The notes beneath the pieces are model-generated. The model ran no database searches, was not told where the DNA came from, and saw nothing but the letters and a program-made list of their open reading frames with translations. A program made the translations under genes and the position numbers. From NCBI GenBank assembly GCA_036971715.1, contig JAVHJL010000003.1, positions 3,534,001-3,598,000 on the forward strand: a stretch of 64,000 nucleotides of DNA. The letters are read 5' to 3'. Numbering within the stretch: the stretch's first letter is position 1; each line of letters begins with the position of its first letter. This document shows positions 22,540 through 33,163 of this stretch, one piece after another. This DNA is from Arthrobotrys musiformis (taxonomy: Eukaryota; Ascomycota; Orbiliomycetes; Orbiliales; Orbiliaceae).

Positions 22540-24080
22540 TCACAATCTTTCCAACTCTTCTAACTCAGACCGCATCGAATCTTCGGTTACTAGTTCAGTG
22601 TCCAGGGTCGCTTCCCCGAAATCAACTATCCGCAGTGGGAACTCGGTGTTCCGGAGGTCGTAAGTTACATTCCTGAGGGAAATATCTCGGTGCAAAACAC
22701 CACTGTCGTGGATGTTTGCTAAAGCTACTTATGCCAACTCTTTGGCGCCCGGGTGCCACCCATTTTGTAGGTTCTCACCACATTCTTCCAAGGCCTGGAT
22801 ACCGAACCCGTAGCGAGAGCGCTTGCCATGGATAAATAGGCGTGGGACATATTCCCCTTGAAGGTACTCCAAACGCTCGCACCTAGATTCCCTTTTGTTG
22901 GAGAACCGAGGGACTTTTTCGACGTGATATTATCCATCGAGAACGAACAAGTGATGGCGGAAGTCGATTGAAAGAGGATAACAGAATCGAAAAATAAAGG
23001 AGAAAAGGCAGTTTTTGGCGAAGCGCGAAGCGCGCCACAGTTACATCATGAACTACTTTGAAAACCGTTCTGCTGCACGGAGGCTATAAAGGTCATAGAT
23101 TTTTACAATGACCGTTGCCCCGCTAGCAGGATTGGTGTCACTACTGGCAATGGTGCCGTGCGCAGTATAGGCGAAGTGACCACCTCTAATGGCGTCCTTA
23201 AGGTGGATTCGGAGGCTTTGAGCGCTAAGGTTCTTGCCCTTACCCACAACGGCTCTTGGAATTATGCTAGAAATATGTGCACTCGGATGCAGTCTGATAA
23301 TCTGAGCTTTTTCAGATAACGTCTCCTCTAGGTCTAGTGGAAAGTGTATAAAGCCCTCCTGGAAAGCCAAGCAAGAGACATAGGAAAAAGCAGCGGGAGG
23401 GGACTTCAAAACATTCCCTCCAATATCAATTTTGGGGGAACACTCTAACACTCCTTGCGGGTATGTGCCATCGTGAACCCTTCTAAATGCTCTTGTTGAA
23501 TAAATTGTTGTCAGGAGTCGGTATTTCAGATGGTTTAGCGCCATACAACCGTTAAGTTGGTGAACAGCATTTAGGTAAGGATTTGTCTTGTCTTCTCTGT
23601 TTTTGTTGACAGCCTTAACGAGATCAACTCCAGTCATCGGAAGCCCATGGCGTTTTCTGCTCCACGACGACTCGTGGGATCGCTTGACATGAATCCAGCA
23701 CTTGGTTTCGAAACGTGAGCACACGGTCTGGGTTACCGACATTAGGAGCCGACGTGGGGGTTCGAAAAGCGGGCTTGGAGTGTACACCGCATATATTTTC
23801 AACTATCCGCATGCACGGGATCTCAAGCACAAGTGCTGCCCAATCCCTTATTTCCCTCTTATCAACCATTCCAGCGCCAACCTCAAGAGCCGTTTCCCAT
23901 TCTAACTCGTCGTGACTCAGTCCTGTAAACTAGCGTAGCGGTCATCAGAAAAGAAAGCATTAGGCAAATCTTCAAATGCAGAGATTGCATTTTTGGGGGT
24001 TTTACCTTCTTCTCTAAATGCGGTCTAAAAAACTTCTCAAGATCACTGAAAAAGTTCGGCCATAACTTCAATTCCCCCAA
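22540..24080 (-). pseudogene. Broken fungal protein-kinase gene (FunK1-like)
   Basis: Read on the minus strand, the N-terminal part is recognisable (SHDELEWETALEVGAG, DWAALVLEIP), then NPYLNAVHQLNGCMALN, the kinase N-lobe (SGATVIVKIYD near 23110), ERLEYLQGEYVPRLF, the catalytic loop HRDISLRNVTYD (about 22663-22700) and the metal-binding DFGEA (about 22610-22624). The layout matches FunK1-type fungal kinases. The reading frame shifts near 23640, and an in-frame TAA interrupts the helix just before the catalytic loop (22729-22731, context KELA*VALANIHDSG). No GT-AG intron I can find removes that stop. A CAA-to-TAA change would be typical of repeat-induced point mutation. A further frame at 24568..24400 (minus) may be a more upstream exon. 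I give it as non-functional. Confidence 0.7.
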
Positions 24081-25614
24081 TGATCTGGGGTCCGCAGCAC
24101 ATGTTGTAGCCGTATTCGACCTGAACTCAGTCGGGCCCCAAGGCTAAGGCTTTATGGCACATTTCTCTAAAAAGTCCTTGAGGGTCATTCCAGCAGAGAA
24201 ACTACTGTTGTTTGACATAGGCTTTGACTTAAGCCAGCTGGGTGGCCTGCAGGAAATCGGCATTAGGTGTTTTATCGGAAATCGTGGCATTTTACGTTGA
24301 GCTTAGTCGTAATAGTTCTAGCGTAACCGCCTTAAAAGTCCTCCGAATTAAACGTTAATTAACGCCATGGAGACGGAGGAGAGCCGTGGACTTCGTGTTG
24401 TCTGGTTACTACAAGACCAGGAGAGCCCTCAAAACCCCCACCAAAATCCTTGCGGTATATGAAGTTGTAGTCTCGAGGCCAGATGAAGTAAAGGTGTCGA
24501 ATTCTCTCTGTGCGTCAATATCGTGTTTGTCATTCAAAAGTGACGGAGAATCGTGCATAGAAACCTAAAATATTTCCTCATTGTCGAAAGTTGCTCGGCC
24601 GGGCTGGGAACGAGACAAGGAAGTTACTTTGTCTGTGAAGGTTATCTCGACACCGAACTGCCAGCCAGTATGACAGAATGAAGCTTCCCTCTAGCCTCAA
24701 GCGGGAGTTAAACTTCGAATCACGCCTATGTAATCAAGAATAGTGAAGGTATTTAAGGAGAAGGGGTTTTCCTCTTTCGTGTGGCTGGCCCGCGAGACCA
24801 GTTTTCCTCTCTTTTTTTTCTTTTTCGGTGATAGGGCAGAGCTGTAAGAAGGGGTTGGCAGTAATTACAAATATATCTTTGAGTCTCGCTGCATAAACCT
24901 ATCCAACCACCCGTCTAGCTAATTACGATGCTAGGTATACTATCACTATACCTAGTCTAGGGGTCGCTCTCCTCTGCCTTGGTCATTATACCCGTTTAAG
25001 ATCCCGATCAGTCGTCCTATCGATCGAGGGGTACCACGGTATCAGACCCAGGGGTGTCGCAAACGTTAAATACACCGCCTATCAATGTGCTGCGGCCAAA
25101 CTCAAACCTAAATCTTATAAACTTCTACCGTATAACCCCGGAGTTACCACTCTAAGAATTTGGCTTTTCAATACGGCATAGAGTCAGCGACTTTGACCCC
25201 CTGTTAACGTTGAGCAAAGATATGGAGGTAAACATCAATACAAACATACACTTAGATCGGAGGTTAGTTTAGGAAAACCGACGAACCACCGAAGCCCCCA
25301 CATACATATCTCCAACGACGTCGCAAGGCCATGAGGAGGCTGAATATAGCTGCTACGAACTTGAGGGTCTTTGCGCTAGTTCCCAACTGTTATTTTCGGC
25401 CTCGTCCCTGCCAACCTGTGCCAAGAAAGCCCTGCTTTGTGCTTATCGACCCATTTTGGTGGTACAAAGCAAGCGAATAATGCGCAACATCTGACACTTC
25501 CTGGTTTCATTTTACTGAGCAAAAACTATACAACGCCAGTCAATAAAGCTCTTAGATTCTGCAAACCCGAATATCCTCCGGCCGGCTTAAGCTAGTTGAC
25601 GCACTACAGAAACC
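24081..25614. other. Intergenic region with possible upstream remnant of the kinase
   Basis: About 1.5 kb. The minus strand from 24568 to about 24420 is open for some 50 codons and may be an exon of the broken kinase. The rest has no supported gene. There is a T-rich tract at 24805-24826. Confidence 0.4.
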
Positions 25615-26361
25615 ATGGGTCAGTCACCTTCATCGTCATCGGAATACACATACACGGCACCGTCCCGCTGGGATGTTCCCGACCGGCCAGATTTTGTCCT
25701 CATATATCATACAATTGGCAATCCTCTTTCGAAGCCTCAATTTCTTTTTGTTGATTTTAATGACCCGGGAAGCCTAGTCCGTGAGCTTCGGCGATATCAT
25801 ATGGTTGGAAGTAGGCCTGGTTTCCCCAATCCATTCGTTTTCATTAAGCGAATTTATGGACTTATTTCTTCTTGCCTGCTTTCCAGAAGCTTGCATGCCC
25901 CCCCCCCAGTCCCTGCTCCCCTATATTTCCTCACTTCAAAGAAATCCGTCCTTTAGATATTCTTCCTGCTCTTACTTTATGTCTTCGTCAAGAATGAAAA
26001 ACTTAAACTAACAACCCTACCGCTTTTCTCCGGTTTTCGACTATTAGTTGTACTTCGTCTTACGTACGCAGAGGATGACCCTGACCCCCGAAAGGGCGAG
26101 TTATTTCTCATAGATTGGGACGATATGCCCACATCCCTAGTAGCTGACTGGCCGGATATTGTCAGCGCTGTATACCCTGCACATTTATCGCATATAGCTC
26201 CTCTTTACCTAGGAGGAGAAGCTCTGGAGCAAGAGATTTATGGACATAGGTATTTCCTTTCCCAAGGAAGCGAAGAACCAGAGAACCAAGGGCAACCGAG
26301 GGCGGCTACAACTCGAGAAACAAGAGTCTCAAAGCGTCTAGCTTACAGTGCAGACCACTGA
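25615..26361 (+). CDS. Protein of unknown function, about 197 aa
   Basis: Best model: exons 25615..25803 and 25957..26361, 197 aa. The first exon begins MGQSPSSSSEYTYTAP and contains PQFLFVDFNDPGSLVREL. The second begins with a hydrophobic run IFFLLLLYVFV and continues LRLTYAEDDPDPRKGEL, FLIDWDDMPTSLVADWPDIV, ending in a Ser/Arg-rich tail. The pattern suggests an alpha/beta domain. No family is recognised. The donor (GTTGGA) is weak, so the exact junction is uncertain. The second exon's frame, open from about 25957, is the better supported part. Confidence 0.45.
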
Positions 26362-27028
26362 TAACTCGAATGATTGTATATAAAGAAGACTATATGTTCC
26401 GTTTAGGTGTGTGGGCACGCCCCGTTACCATAGGTTTTCGGGTTTTGGTAGGCTGGATCCATGGACTAGAGCTTCAATTGCTGGTAGAAGCTAGCCATGA
26501 GAGCTATATGGGTCTACAAGAAGTATTTACACCCAGTGCCTAGGTTCTGGACATTGCCTAGCCGGAATACCGATAGTGGTGCAGGATCTGGCTACGAGAC
26601 TATGTTGGAAACTTGCTAATGATACACTACCATTTTCCCAAGCCTAGAAGCATCGTGATTAATTTGACTCTAGCGACGTTTTCATGCTCCGAGTCATCCA
26701 CCCCGGCATCTATATCTGGACAAGTTTTCCGAAAATTTAGTTCCTTTGGTAGCGTGGGTAACCCAGCGCTGCAGCATCGAAGTTATTATAACTGTTTTTG
26801 TGGATGGACCGCATGCCCAAACAAAAATGGGCATTATTTTCGCCCGTAAACATGATATACATCAACGAAATGGCTTTTCCAAATTTAGGGCAATCCCAGG
26901 GTCAGGTCGGATACTCTTCCCGCGTCCGCTTTGTTATATTCGACTTCGCCATATTAAGCGTCATAAGGCAGCCCCCAACAGCAGTAGATCGGCGTTATAG
27001 TTAGTACGAAAACAAAACTAGATTCGAG
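26362..27028. other. Decayed coding fragments
   Basis: Two overlapping frames look protein-like in turn: VAWVTQRCSIEVIITVFVDG (frame ending 27000) and INEMAFPNLGQSQGQVGYSS (frame ending 27004). They do not join by any intron I can see. This could be the remnant of one small gene upstream of the intact gene at 27029. Confidence 0.35.
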
Positions 27029-27726
27029 ATGGAAAATACCACAGAGAATACTCGGAAGCGATCGGGCAGTATTTACCGGCGATCGGACGCGCGGGATGGC
27101 TTAATTGAACTCGAGCTGGCGCCTTTATCGGCACCCCCTCGCGCCTACCCCATTTTTTTCGAGTATGCGGGGAGGTTCCCAAAAAGATTCAGAATAGATG
27201 AATTGTCGATTCCGCACCAGATCACAATTGATGGTGATCAAGGACTCGTGAATGTCATGCGGAAAGACTACACATGGCTCATGAAACTCCTCCTAAAGGA
27301 GGAAAAAGTTACTCTAATAGTAAGTTACCTAGGGCGTTTCTTGGAGATATAGTTATCAGGGGCAATAGACTCCAGCTCCTCGTCAAAGAGCTCTCTTATA
27401 ATAAGATTGAAAGGGAACAATCTGGTGACCGGTTGTGATATAATCTATAGCGGCGCGGGGGAGAAGACGTCTCCATTCAGATCGGCGACGATATCCCAAG
27501 TTTCAATATCCAGACCGCCCATCAGACGAGGAACCTGAGCTCAATCAACGTCAAAATGGGGGGGAAAGGGTGGATGAAATGGTGTGCCATCGCGGTTAGC
27601 CTGATATCAGCTATTTGCGGCCTAGCTGGGCTTGGGACAACCCATTCAGCGGTCAAAATCATTCCAGGAGTAGCCGGCATCGTCGGGGTAATAATAGCAG
27701 CCCTCTTGCACCACTGGGGTCTGTAA
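27029..27726 (+). CDS. Small protein with C-terminal Gly-rich hydrophobic hairpin, 188 aa
   Basis: Exons 27029..27319 and 27451..27726, joined by a 131-nt intron (donor GTAAGT, acceptor ATCTATAG), give 188 aa. Unspliced, the first exon stops at 27350 and the second appears only as a short frame. Residues 1-125 are polar and strand-rich (RKRSGSIYRRSD, IFFEYAGRFPKRFRIDEL, HQITIDGDQGLVNVM, VTLIRRGGEDVSIQIGDD). Residues about 135-188 form two hydrophobic Gly-rich segments, CAIAVSLISAICGLAGLG and VAGIVGVIIAALL, separated by a short polar loop. This suggests a membrane hairpin. Small proteins with a soluble domain plus a Gly-rich C-terminal membrane segment can be membrane-active effectors, but here that is speculation. 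No homologue is recognised. Confidence 0.6.
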
Positions 27727-28555
27727 TATAAGTGCGGGTCAGGATGCCTTGCAATTAAGTCGCGGCTTGCCAAGTCCCACCGCGCGGGCAACTTTTCTTT
27801 CTGTTTTCTCTTTTTTTCTCTTTTTTTTTTTTTGCGCTTTTTCGGGCGTTCGGGTATATGCATGGGGCAATAATATAGTCGTTGTGAAGTCTTGCCTGAA
27901 TTCACCTTGATTTATGTCTGCATCAAAATTTGGTGTCAGCTGGCTTCGAGATTAGTGTCAGTTTTGGGGAAGACTGGTCTCGTAAACCAGACACAGCACG
28001 GATTCCCAGGGAAGACATACATTGATTGATATGTGGTTGTGCCCGTTGAAGCATTGTTCATTCTACCTTTTTGTTTTTTTCTGTTCGTATAATGATATTA
28101 GCACTGTTTTGCTTGTAATTGGTGGGAGAATACCCTCAAACAGAGATACTGATTAGCCTTGCTAACAGTTCCACTGTAATTGGTGGTCGTCAGCGGGTAG
28201 TGGTGGTTTTTTGTGTGCTATCAATTTTAATATGTACTTGTTATTAAAATGGTGGTTTAGCTAGGCCATCTATCGTCTCCTTGCCTGGCAATTAGACAAG
28301 CAACAAACAGCCCACACATCGGTCTAAAAGAGAAACGAACATCCAAAAAGACAAATCCAAATCCATCCTTGATAAGTTGTTCTTACTTTCGCCCGATTTA
28401 TAATCGAGCCACGATGAATGGCTGATAAATTATAGAACAAAAGAGGAGGGCGTTAACTTGGACCTCTTTACATTGAAAGTATTCATATACAACATGTTCA
28501 AAGTAGTAAAGGGAGAAAAACTCGGAAGTGGCCTTCTGGGTTCGTCTGCTCAAAT
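27727..28555. other. Intergenic region with polypyrimidine tract
   Basis: No gene seen. A TTTTCTTT/TCTCTTTT tract of about 50 bp lies at 27785-27838. A direct repeat of GTAATTGGTGG occurs at about 28115 and 28177. Confidence 0.5.
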
Positions 28556-28735
28556 TTATTGATAATCCAAGTATTTCCTCCGAGCCAACCTTCTGCGACG
28601 CCGGGAAGGGAGATCCGCGATGAGTTTGTCCACAATCTGTGAGACGCCGGTCCGAATGACGTCATCAACCAAATCCTTAGCTCCACGTGCGCCAGGTAGT
28701 TTGCCGGCAAACATCTCATTTACGTATATTATAAC
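28556..28735 (-). CDS. 3' exon of an unidentified minus-strand gene
   Basis: From an AG acceptor (ATAATATAG) just above 28735 the minus strand reads 59 residues with convincing protein composition: VIIYVNEMFAGKLPG, AKDLVDDVIRTGVSQIVDKL, SRRRRLARRKYLDYQ, then a stop at 28556-28558. It is helical and basic at the C-terminus. The upstream exons, expected between about 28760 and 29500, were not found. The gene may be longer, or the fragment may be a remnant. No function assigned. Confidence 0.4.
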   Translation of the reverse strand, partial: VIIYVNEMFAGKLPGARGAKDLVDDVIRTGVSQIVDKLIADLPSRRRRRLARRKYLDYQ

Positions 28736-28739
28736 CTAT

Positions 28740-29763
28740 ATTATGTTTAAGGCTAGTGTTAAGCTATTATTGCCCACCTTGTCGTGTCAGAACGATGTCT
28801 AGTCCGTGTGCAGGATTGTAACCAATCGAAACGGGCCAAGAAGTGGAAGATGCATTAACAGGTAGTCGGCTAGCTAGTCAACTAACCCATATGCATGCTG
28901 AAATGTCAAAATGACCTAGAATACGGCGCCCAGTGTCTCCTGCGCGGCCTATCTGCAGGATGGTTACCGTAAATTCCTTCACCTTAAATTTAGGGTGTGG
29001 CGAATATTCAATCTAGCGGTGCATTGAAAGTGGGGCACCTGCGCAACACACCGCCGATACGTCCTGCGGTAAAATGCTACCTACGCGGCGGGTATTTATT
29101 CAGTGGAGATATAAGAAAGCGGTGGTAAATACATGAATACATTTAGCGACGGCTGGATAGGCGTCGACGGGTGGAGGGGATGTAATTTAGGTATGCGATC
29201 AGTCGATAAATTAAACTCTCAAACTAGTAGATCAGCTTTCAATGGCGTCGTTGGCCGTAGTTCCCTTGAGGAGGGACCCCCGAGATGTATCTGTACTATT
29301 ACAGTACTCGAACAAGCGGTTTGGGTTCAGGATCGATTTTAAAGCCCCAATTTCGTGGGCAAATGTTGGTGGAGGTACAGATGCCAACGTAGACCCATTT
29401 TGCTGTTTATGATACTTTCAGTCCGTATAGGAGTTATACCCTAGTAGTTACTTTTTTGTTCAGAAATTGTATTGGATAAGGGTTGCGAGGGCTGGGGACC
29501 CTCCCCTAATACGTGGCAGCGCACATCTGCGATTTGTTGGACAGGGCATGAAATGTGGTTTTTTTTTTTGAAGAGGGAAAAAGTACTTTTATGAAATATA
29601 AAAGAAGGTGTTGGAAGGGTGTCGGACTCGAGGTCCAGGGGAATTTGTTTTCGTTATTGGTGTTATAAAGGATTGGGTCCGCAGGGTTGATTCGAGGATT
29701 TTGTTTTGTTTCCAAACTTTTATGAACTTTTGAAATGTTCAAAGGGCTTTTTGGTACGATTAG
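28740..29763. other. Region without a complete gene
   Basis: Might hold 5' exons of the minus-strand fragment at 28735 or of the plus-strand gene at 29764. One plus-strand stretch at about 29690-29780 (FEDFVLFPNFYELLKC, LVRLVPESR) looks coding but is one base out of frame with the downstream gene, at an A-run near 29779. Confidence 0.35.
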
Positions 29764-30427
29764 TACCGGAGAGTAGGAAATGATGGGAAGCAAAGGCATA
29801 AGGTGCGGATATTTGGCAAGGCGGTGTCTGGTGGGGCTTTGTCTGGAATTTTGAACTACATGAAAAACATGGGGATTATGGATGATCGGGGCGAACAGCA
29901 TTGTCAGTCGATGCTGTGTCACGTTTATGTTTACGTTCATGGGTATTATTATGACGTGGTGGCGGATGAGCAAGATGTGGATAAGGCGGTGTACAGGAAA
30001 AGGAGGGAGCATGAGCTTGATGAGGATGAGAGAGACCTCAAGGCTGATATCAGTCGGTTGTGGGGATATGGATTGGGTAGGGACATCTATACTACCTGTT
30101 CTTCGAAAGAAGTGGATCATTTTGGTAAGTATTTACGAACGTTACTGTTACAAACATATATTAACTAAGTTTTTAGTCCAGGTGTTGGAAAAGGACCATC
30201 CGTTGTATATTTTGCAAGCGGATGATTGTCAGAGGTTCGCGGTTCGGCTGTTAAGCTATATTGATGATACTTCAACTAGCTTTTGGACGAGCATGTTGAC
30301 GGAGGTTGCGTATGGCACGGTCAATAGGTTTTGGATGATGTTTTACAATCCAATTGCGATGAAGGGTCATAAAGCTAGTGTAGGACAAGAAGCAGAAAAT
30401 GCTGGGCATGTTGAAGAGTTTATTTGA
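29764..30427 (+). pseudogene. Unknown acidic protein gene, 5' part frame-broken
   Basis: Frame open from 29764 to a donor at 30125 (GTAAGT), then an exon 30177..30427, with a 52-nt intron containing TTAACTAAG. It encodes KVRIFGKAVSGGALSGIL, HVYVYVHGYYYDVVADEQ, an acidic/basic helix (RKRREHELDEDERDLKAD), then VQVLEKDHPLYILQADDC, RFAVRLLSYIDDTSTSFW and a C-terminus EENA-like (GQEAENAGHVEEFI). Just upstream a coding-looking stretch ending LVRLVPESR is offset by one base at AAATGATGG. Either a homopolymer indel broke the gene or an exon boundary was missed. The 204-codon antisense frame (30120..29506) is Pro/His/Ile-rich and looks like a shadow. Family unknown. Confidence 0.4.
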
Positions 30428-30980
30428 AACGTTTTCAATTCTTGTTTTTTTTTTTTTGGCTTCGAACTGGGATCGATGGTGTTTGCAGAGTTGGCTCGAG
30501 TTTAGTTTGATTATTTTTGATTTACTTGGAACGTTGGACAAGTTTTCGAATTTCGAAGATCTAGAGATATCTAAATGAGGCTTTTGTAGCGATATTCACG
30601 AGCTCAAGGCGTAGTGAACTTAGGATTTTGCGGAGGTCACCCGACCCCACCCAAATGGAAATGGGAGATCCCCCGCACTATATTACCTGGACTTTGGGCT
30701 TGGACCATGTAAGGAATTTCAATATATGGTCTACGGAATGAATCTCACCATCGCGGCGGGGCTCAGAAAAGATAATACTAACTAAAGACAATTACTGGGG
30801 GAATATCTCCATAGACTATTCCCTATATAATCTTAAATACAACTTCAAAATTTTTGTTTATTTTTGTTTTTGAATCATCAACGATTGTCTCAAATCCAGA
30901 CCCTGGGGAATCAACGAACCTCGAACGTTCGAACAATAACATAGGCCTTCAACCGCTGCCCATCCAGTATGCAAGATACC
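30428..30980. other. Intergenic region between convergent genes
   Basis: About 0.55 kb with a T-run (30446-30458). No supported gene. Confidence 0.45.
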
Positions 30981-31567
30981 TCACTCTTCAACACTCCTCC
31001 AGACAGACAGCTTACCACGACATCTCAAATAGTACACCAAACTATCCACTGCTTCTTCAGCAAGTCGAACATTCCAAACATCCCCACCAGTAACACTAGC
31101 CAGACCACCTGTGCCTTCAACCCGAGACCCAACTGATCCAAAAAAACAAGACACCTTGCGGGCATATCTCTTGATTCCCTCCGATCGAAGATAATATAAC
31201 ACAGCTTGCAACCTTCCCTGCTGTCCTTCCGTATCTATATCAATCCGCTCCTTGTAGTACTGATTGGGAACCCAAACGCCGAGAAGAGTACCGTCATCAG
31301 ATACAGAGAGTATCTCCTTTGGGAGCAAGGGACGCCATGCCGCCGAAACATTCCCACAACCTCTTCAGAAACCTTATCCAGACTTAAAACCCGCTTCCCA
31401 TGCCGTGGAATCAACTTTTCATACAACTTCTCGGCATCCGCATCCAAAATAGTCCTTCTCTCCTCGGTCATTTCCTCAATAGGCCTCCATGTAAAAAGAA
31501 TTGGCGATATAACTGTCAACGGCACTCCAGCTACCACCATACCGCCTGGTAACGATGGGCCCGACAT
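30981..31567 (-). CDS. Unknown protein, about 180 aa
   Basis: Minus-strand exons 31567..31361 and 31316..30981 join across a 44-nt GT-AG intron to 180 aa. Without that intron the frame breaks at the same place. It starts MSGPSLPGGMVVAGVPLTVI, a hydrophobic N-terminus that may be a membrane segment or signal anchor, followed by a helical region (RRTILDADAEKLYEKLIPR), then EILSVSDDGTLLGVWVPNQY and a mixed C-terminus with paired Tyr (VLYYLRSEG). Alternatively the gene is frameshifted. The intron lacks a clear branch site. No family recognised. Convergent with the plus-strand gene ending at 30427. Confidence 0.45.
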
Positions 31568-33163
31568 TTTAATATTCTTTGCCTATAAAATTTTTAATGA
31601 GAGCCTCAAAACGTCCAAGAAACAAGCGGGCCCAACGAACCTTGTTTTTAGGAAAATGCGTCTTTTACGGGAGAAAATGCCTTCTGACTTGAAGCCTACA
31701 CAATTCCTAACAACACCAAGCACAAAAAAAACGTTCCATGTTTCGAGGACGATTCACTCCGCTTATAAGCCCTGTCGCTGCGTTAAACTTGTGTCAGAAG
31801 TGACGCTTACCTTTTATATTTACCTGCAGTGCCAACATATATGCTCAATAGTCCACAAACCATGCGTCGTGTTTTTCTTCGACATGTACCCCCCTCACGT
31901 AACGGAGAGGTCGAGAGTTACCTCAAACTTGATCCGACGATCTTTTCGCCTAGAACTCGCCGGCCACGGAAGGATAACCTTCTAAAGCACAAGACATGAC
32001 AACGAAATGATCATCCGAGAGAAAGGCTACAACAATAGAAGGAAGTAAAAGCAGAAGTAAAGCAGCGAGATGAGCATTGCGGATGTTGGAAAAGTTGATT
32101 TCGTCCCAAGTGAGTAGAAGGCCAATCCCGTGAGGGTTAACTTGATTGGTTAAAAAGCAAACTTGTATTTAGTTTGGGATACGGCGGAGACGTGTTCTCA
32201 CCCTCGTTACACCCAGTTCCGGTGCTAAACATTGACAAGGTTATGGCTCGCGAGGCTTTACAATGCAGATGCCGCAACAATACGCAGCTATGTTATATCA
32301 CTTTTCGATGATGAAAATATTGTTAATGTAGCGTTGGTTAACTTGCACTATTTCCGCGGCGTTCTTTCTACTTTCCGACCCCCCATTGGGACACGTATTG
32401 TGCGTCATATCGGCCCCAAGAGGAGCCAATGATGACCGCCTCCCGTCTTATTGTGGGTAAGCAAATTGGAGCTCTACAATATCCTACGGCTTGCATTTAT
32501 TCTATGTTCTTCTTTTGTTTTATAATAATATTATATCACATTTAAATCTGAACCTACCCGCGAAATTCTTATATATATTATTAGGTCAATGTTTGAACAG
32601 ACTATACGGAATACTTGCCTTCAATTAAGCTCGTCGCCTATTAGTAGATTTTGAGTGGGGTGCCAGCGGCATACTATTCGTCGCGATGCATTACATGGTG
32701 CGATGCAGGGTTCGATGCCTGCTGCGGGATAACTTCCATCCATTAAACGATCTCCGTCCGAATAATTCACTTACCCAATTGATCATTAAAGCAAATATCT
32801 CGCCAATTGCATGCAGGGAGTGACCACCAGGCTATTGAACACAAGTCCTCCAAAAGCTTAAAAGTGACAGAAACCGTACGCGCTAGTCCATAATTGAGTT
32901 AGTACCGTTCAGTATTCTGCAACATTAACCACACTTCTGCAACTCATTCAGCGCTGGGTTGGCTTTGCAGAACTTACGATACTTCGTGCATTCCCATCTC
33001 GCAGTATCAGACACACAGTCGAACACCGACTCCTACACTCATTTTGTCCACTTGGAGATAAAAGAGAGTTAGATATTCAGGCCGTACTAGGTGTGAAGCT
33101 TCAACTTTTACTAAGCTACCTAGCCCCTCTGCGGCTGTTATCTCCGACGATCGACTTGACATC
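31568..33163. other. Intergenic region
   Basis: About 1.6 kb. Includes a 66-codon plus frame at 32232..32432 and a plus frame running through 31206..31985 that is mostly the shadow of the minus-strand gene. No supported gene. The final 180 bp is the promoter region of the PNP gene at 33164. Confidence 0.45.

Noticed and set aside
29506..30120. 204-codon minus-strand ORF
   Set aside because: Composition is Pro/His/Ile/Val-heavy without motifs, as expected for the antisense of an acidic, Met/Gly-rich plus-strand gene with a good GTAAGT...TAG intron at 30125.
32641..32740. GGGTTCGATGCC resembling a tRNA T loop
   Set aside because: No acceptor stem or anticodon arm can be folded around it.
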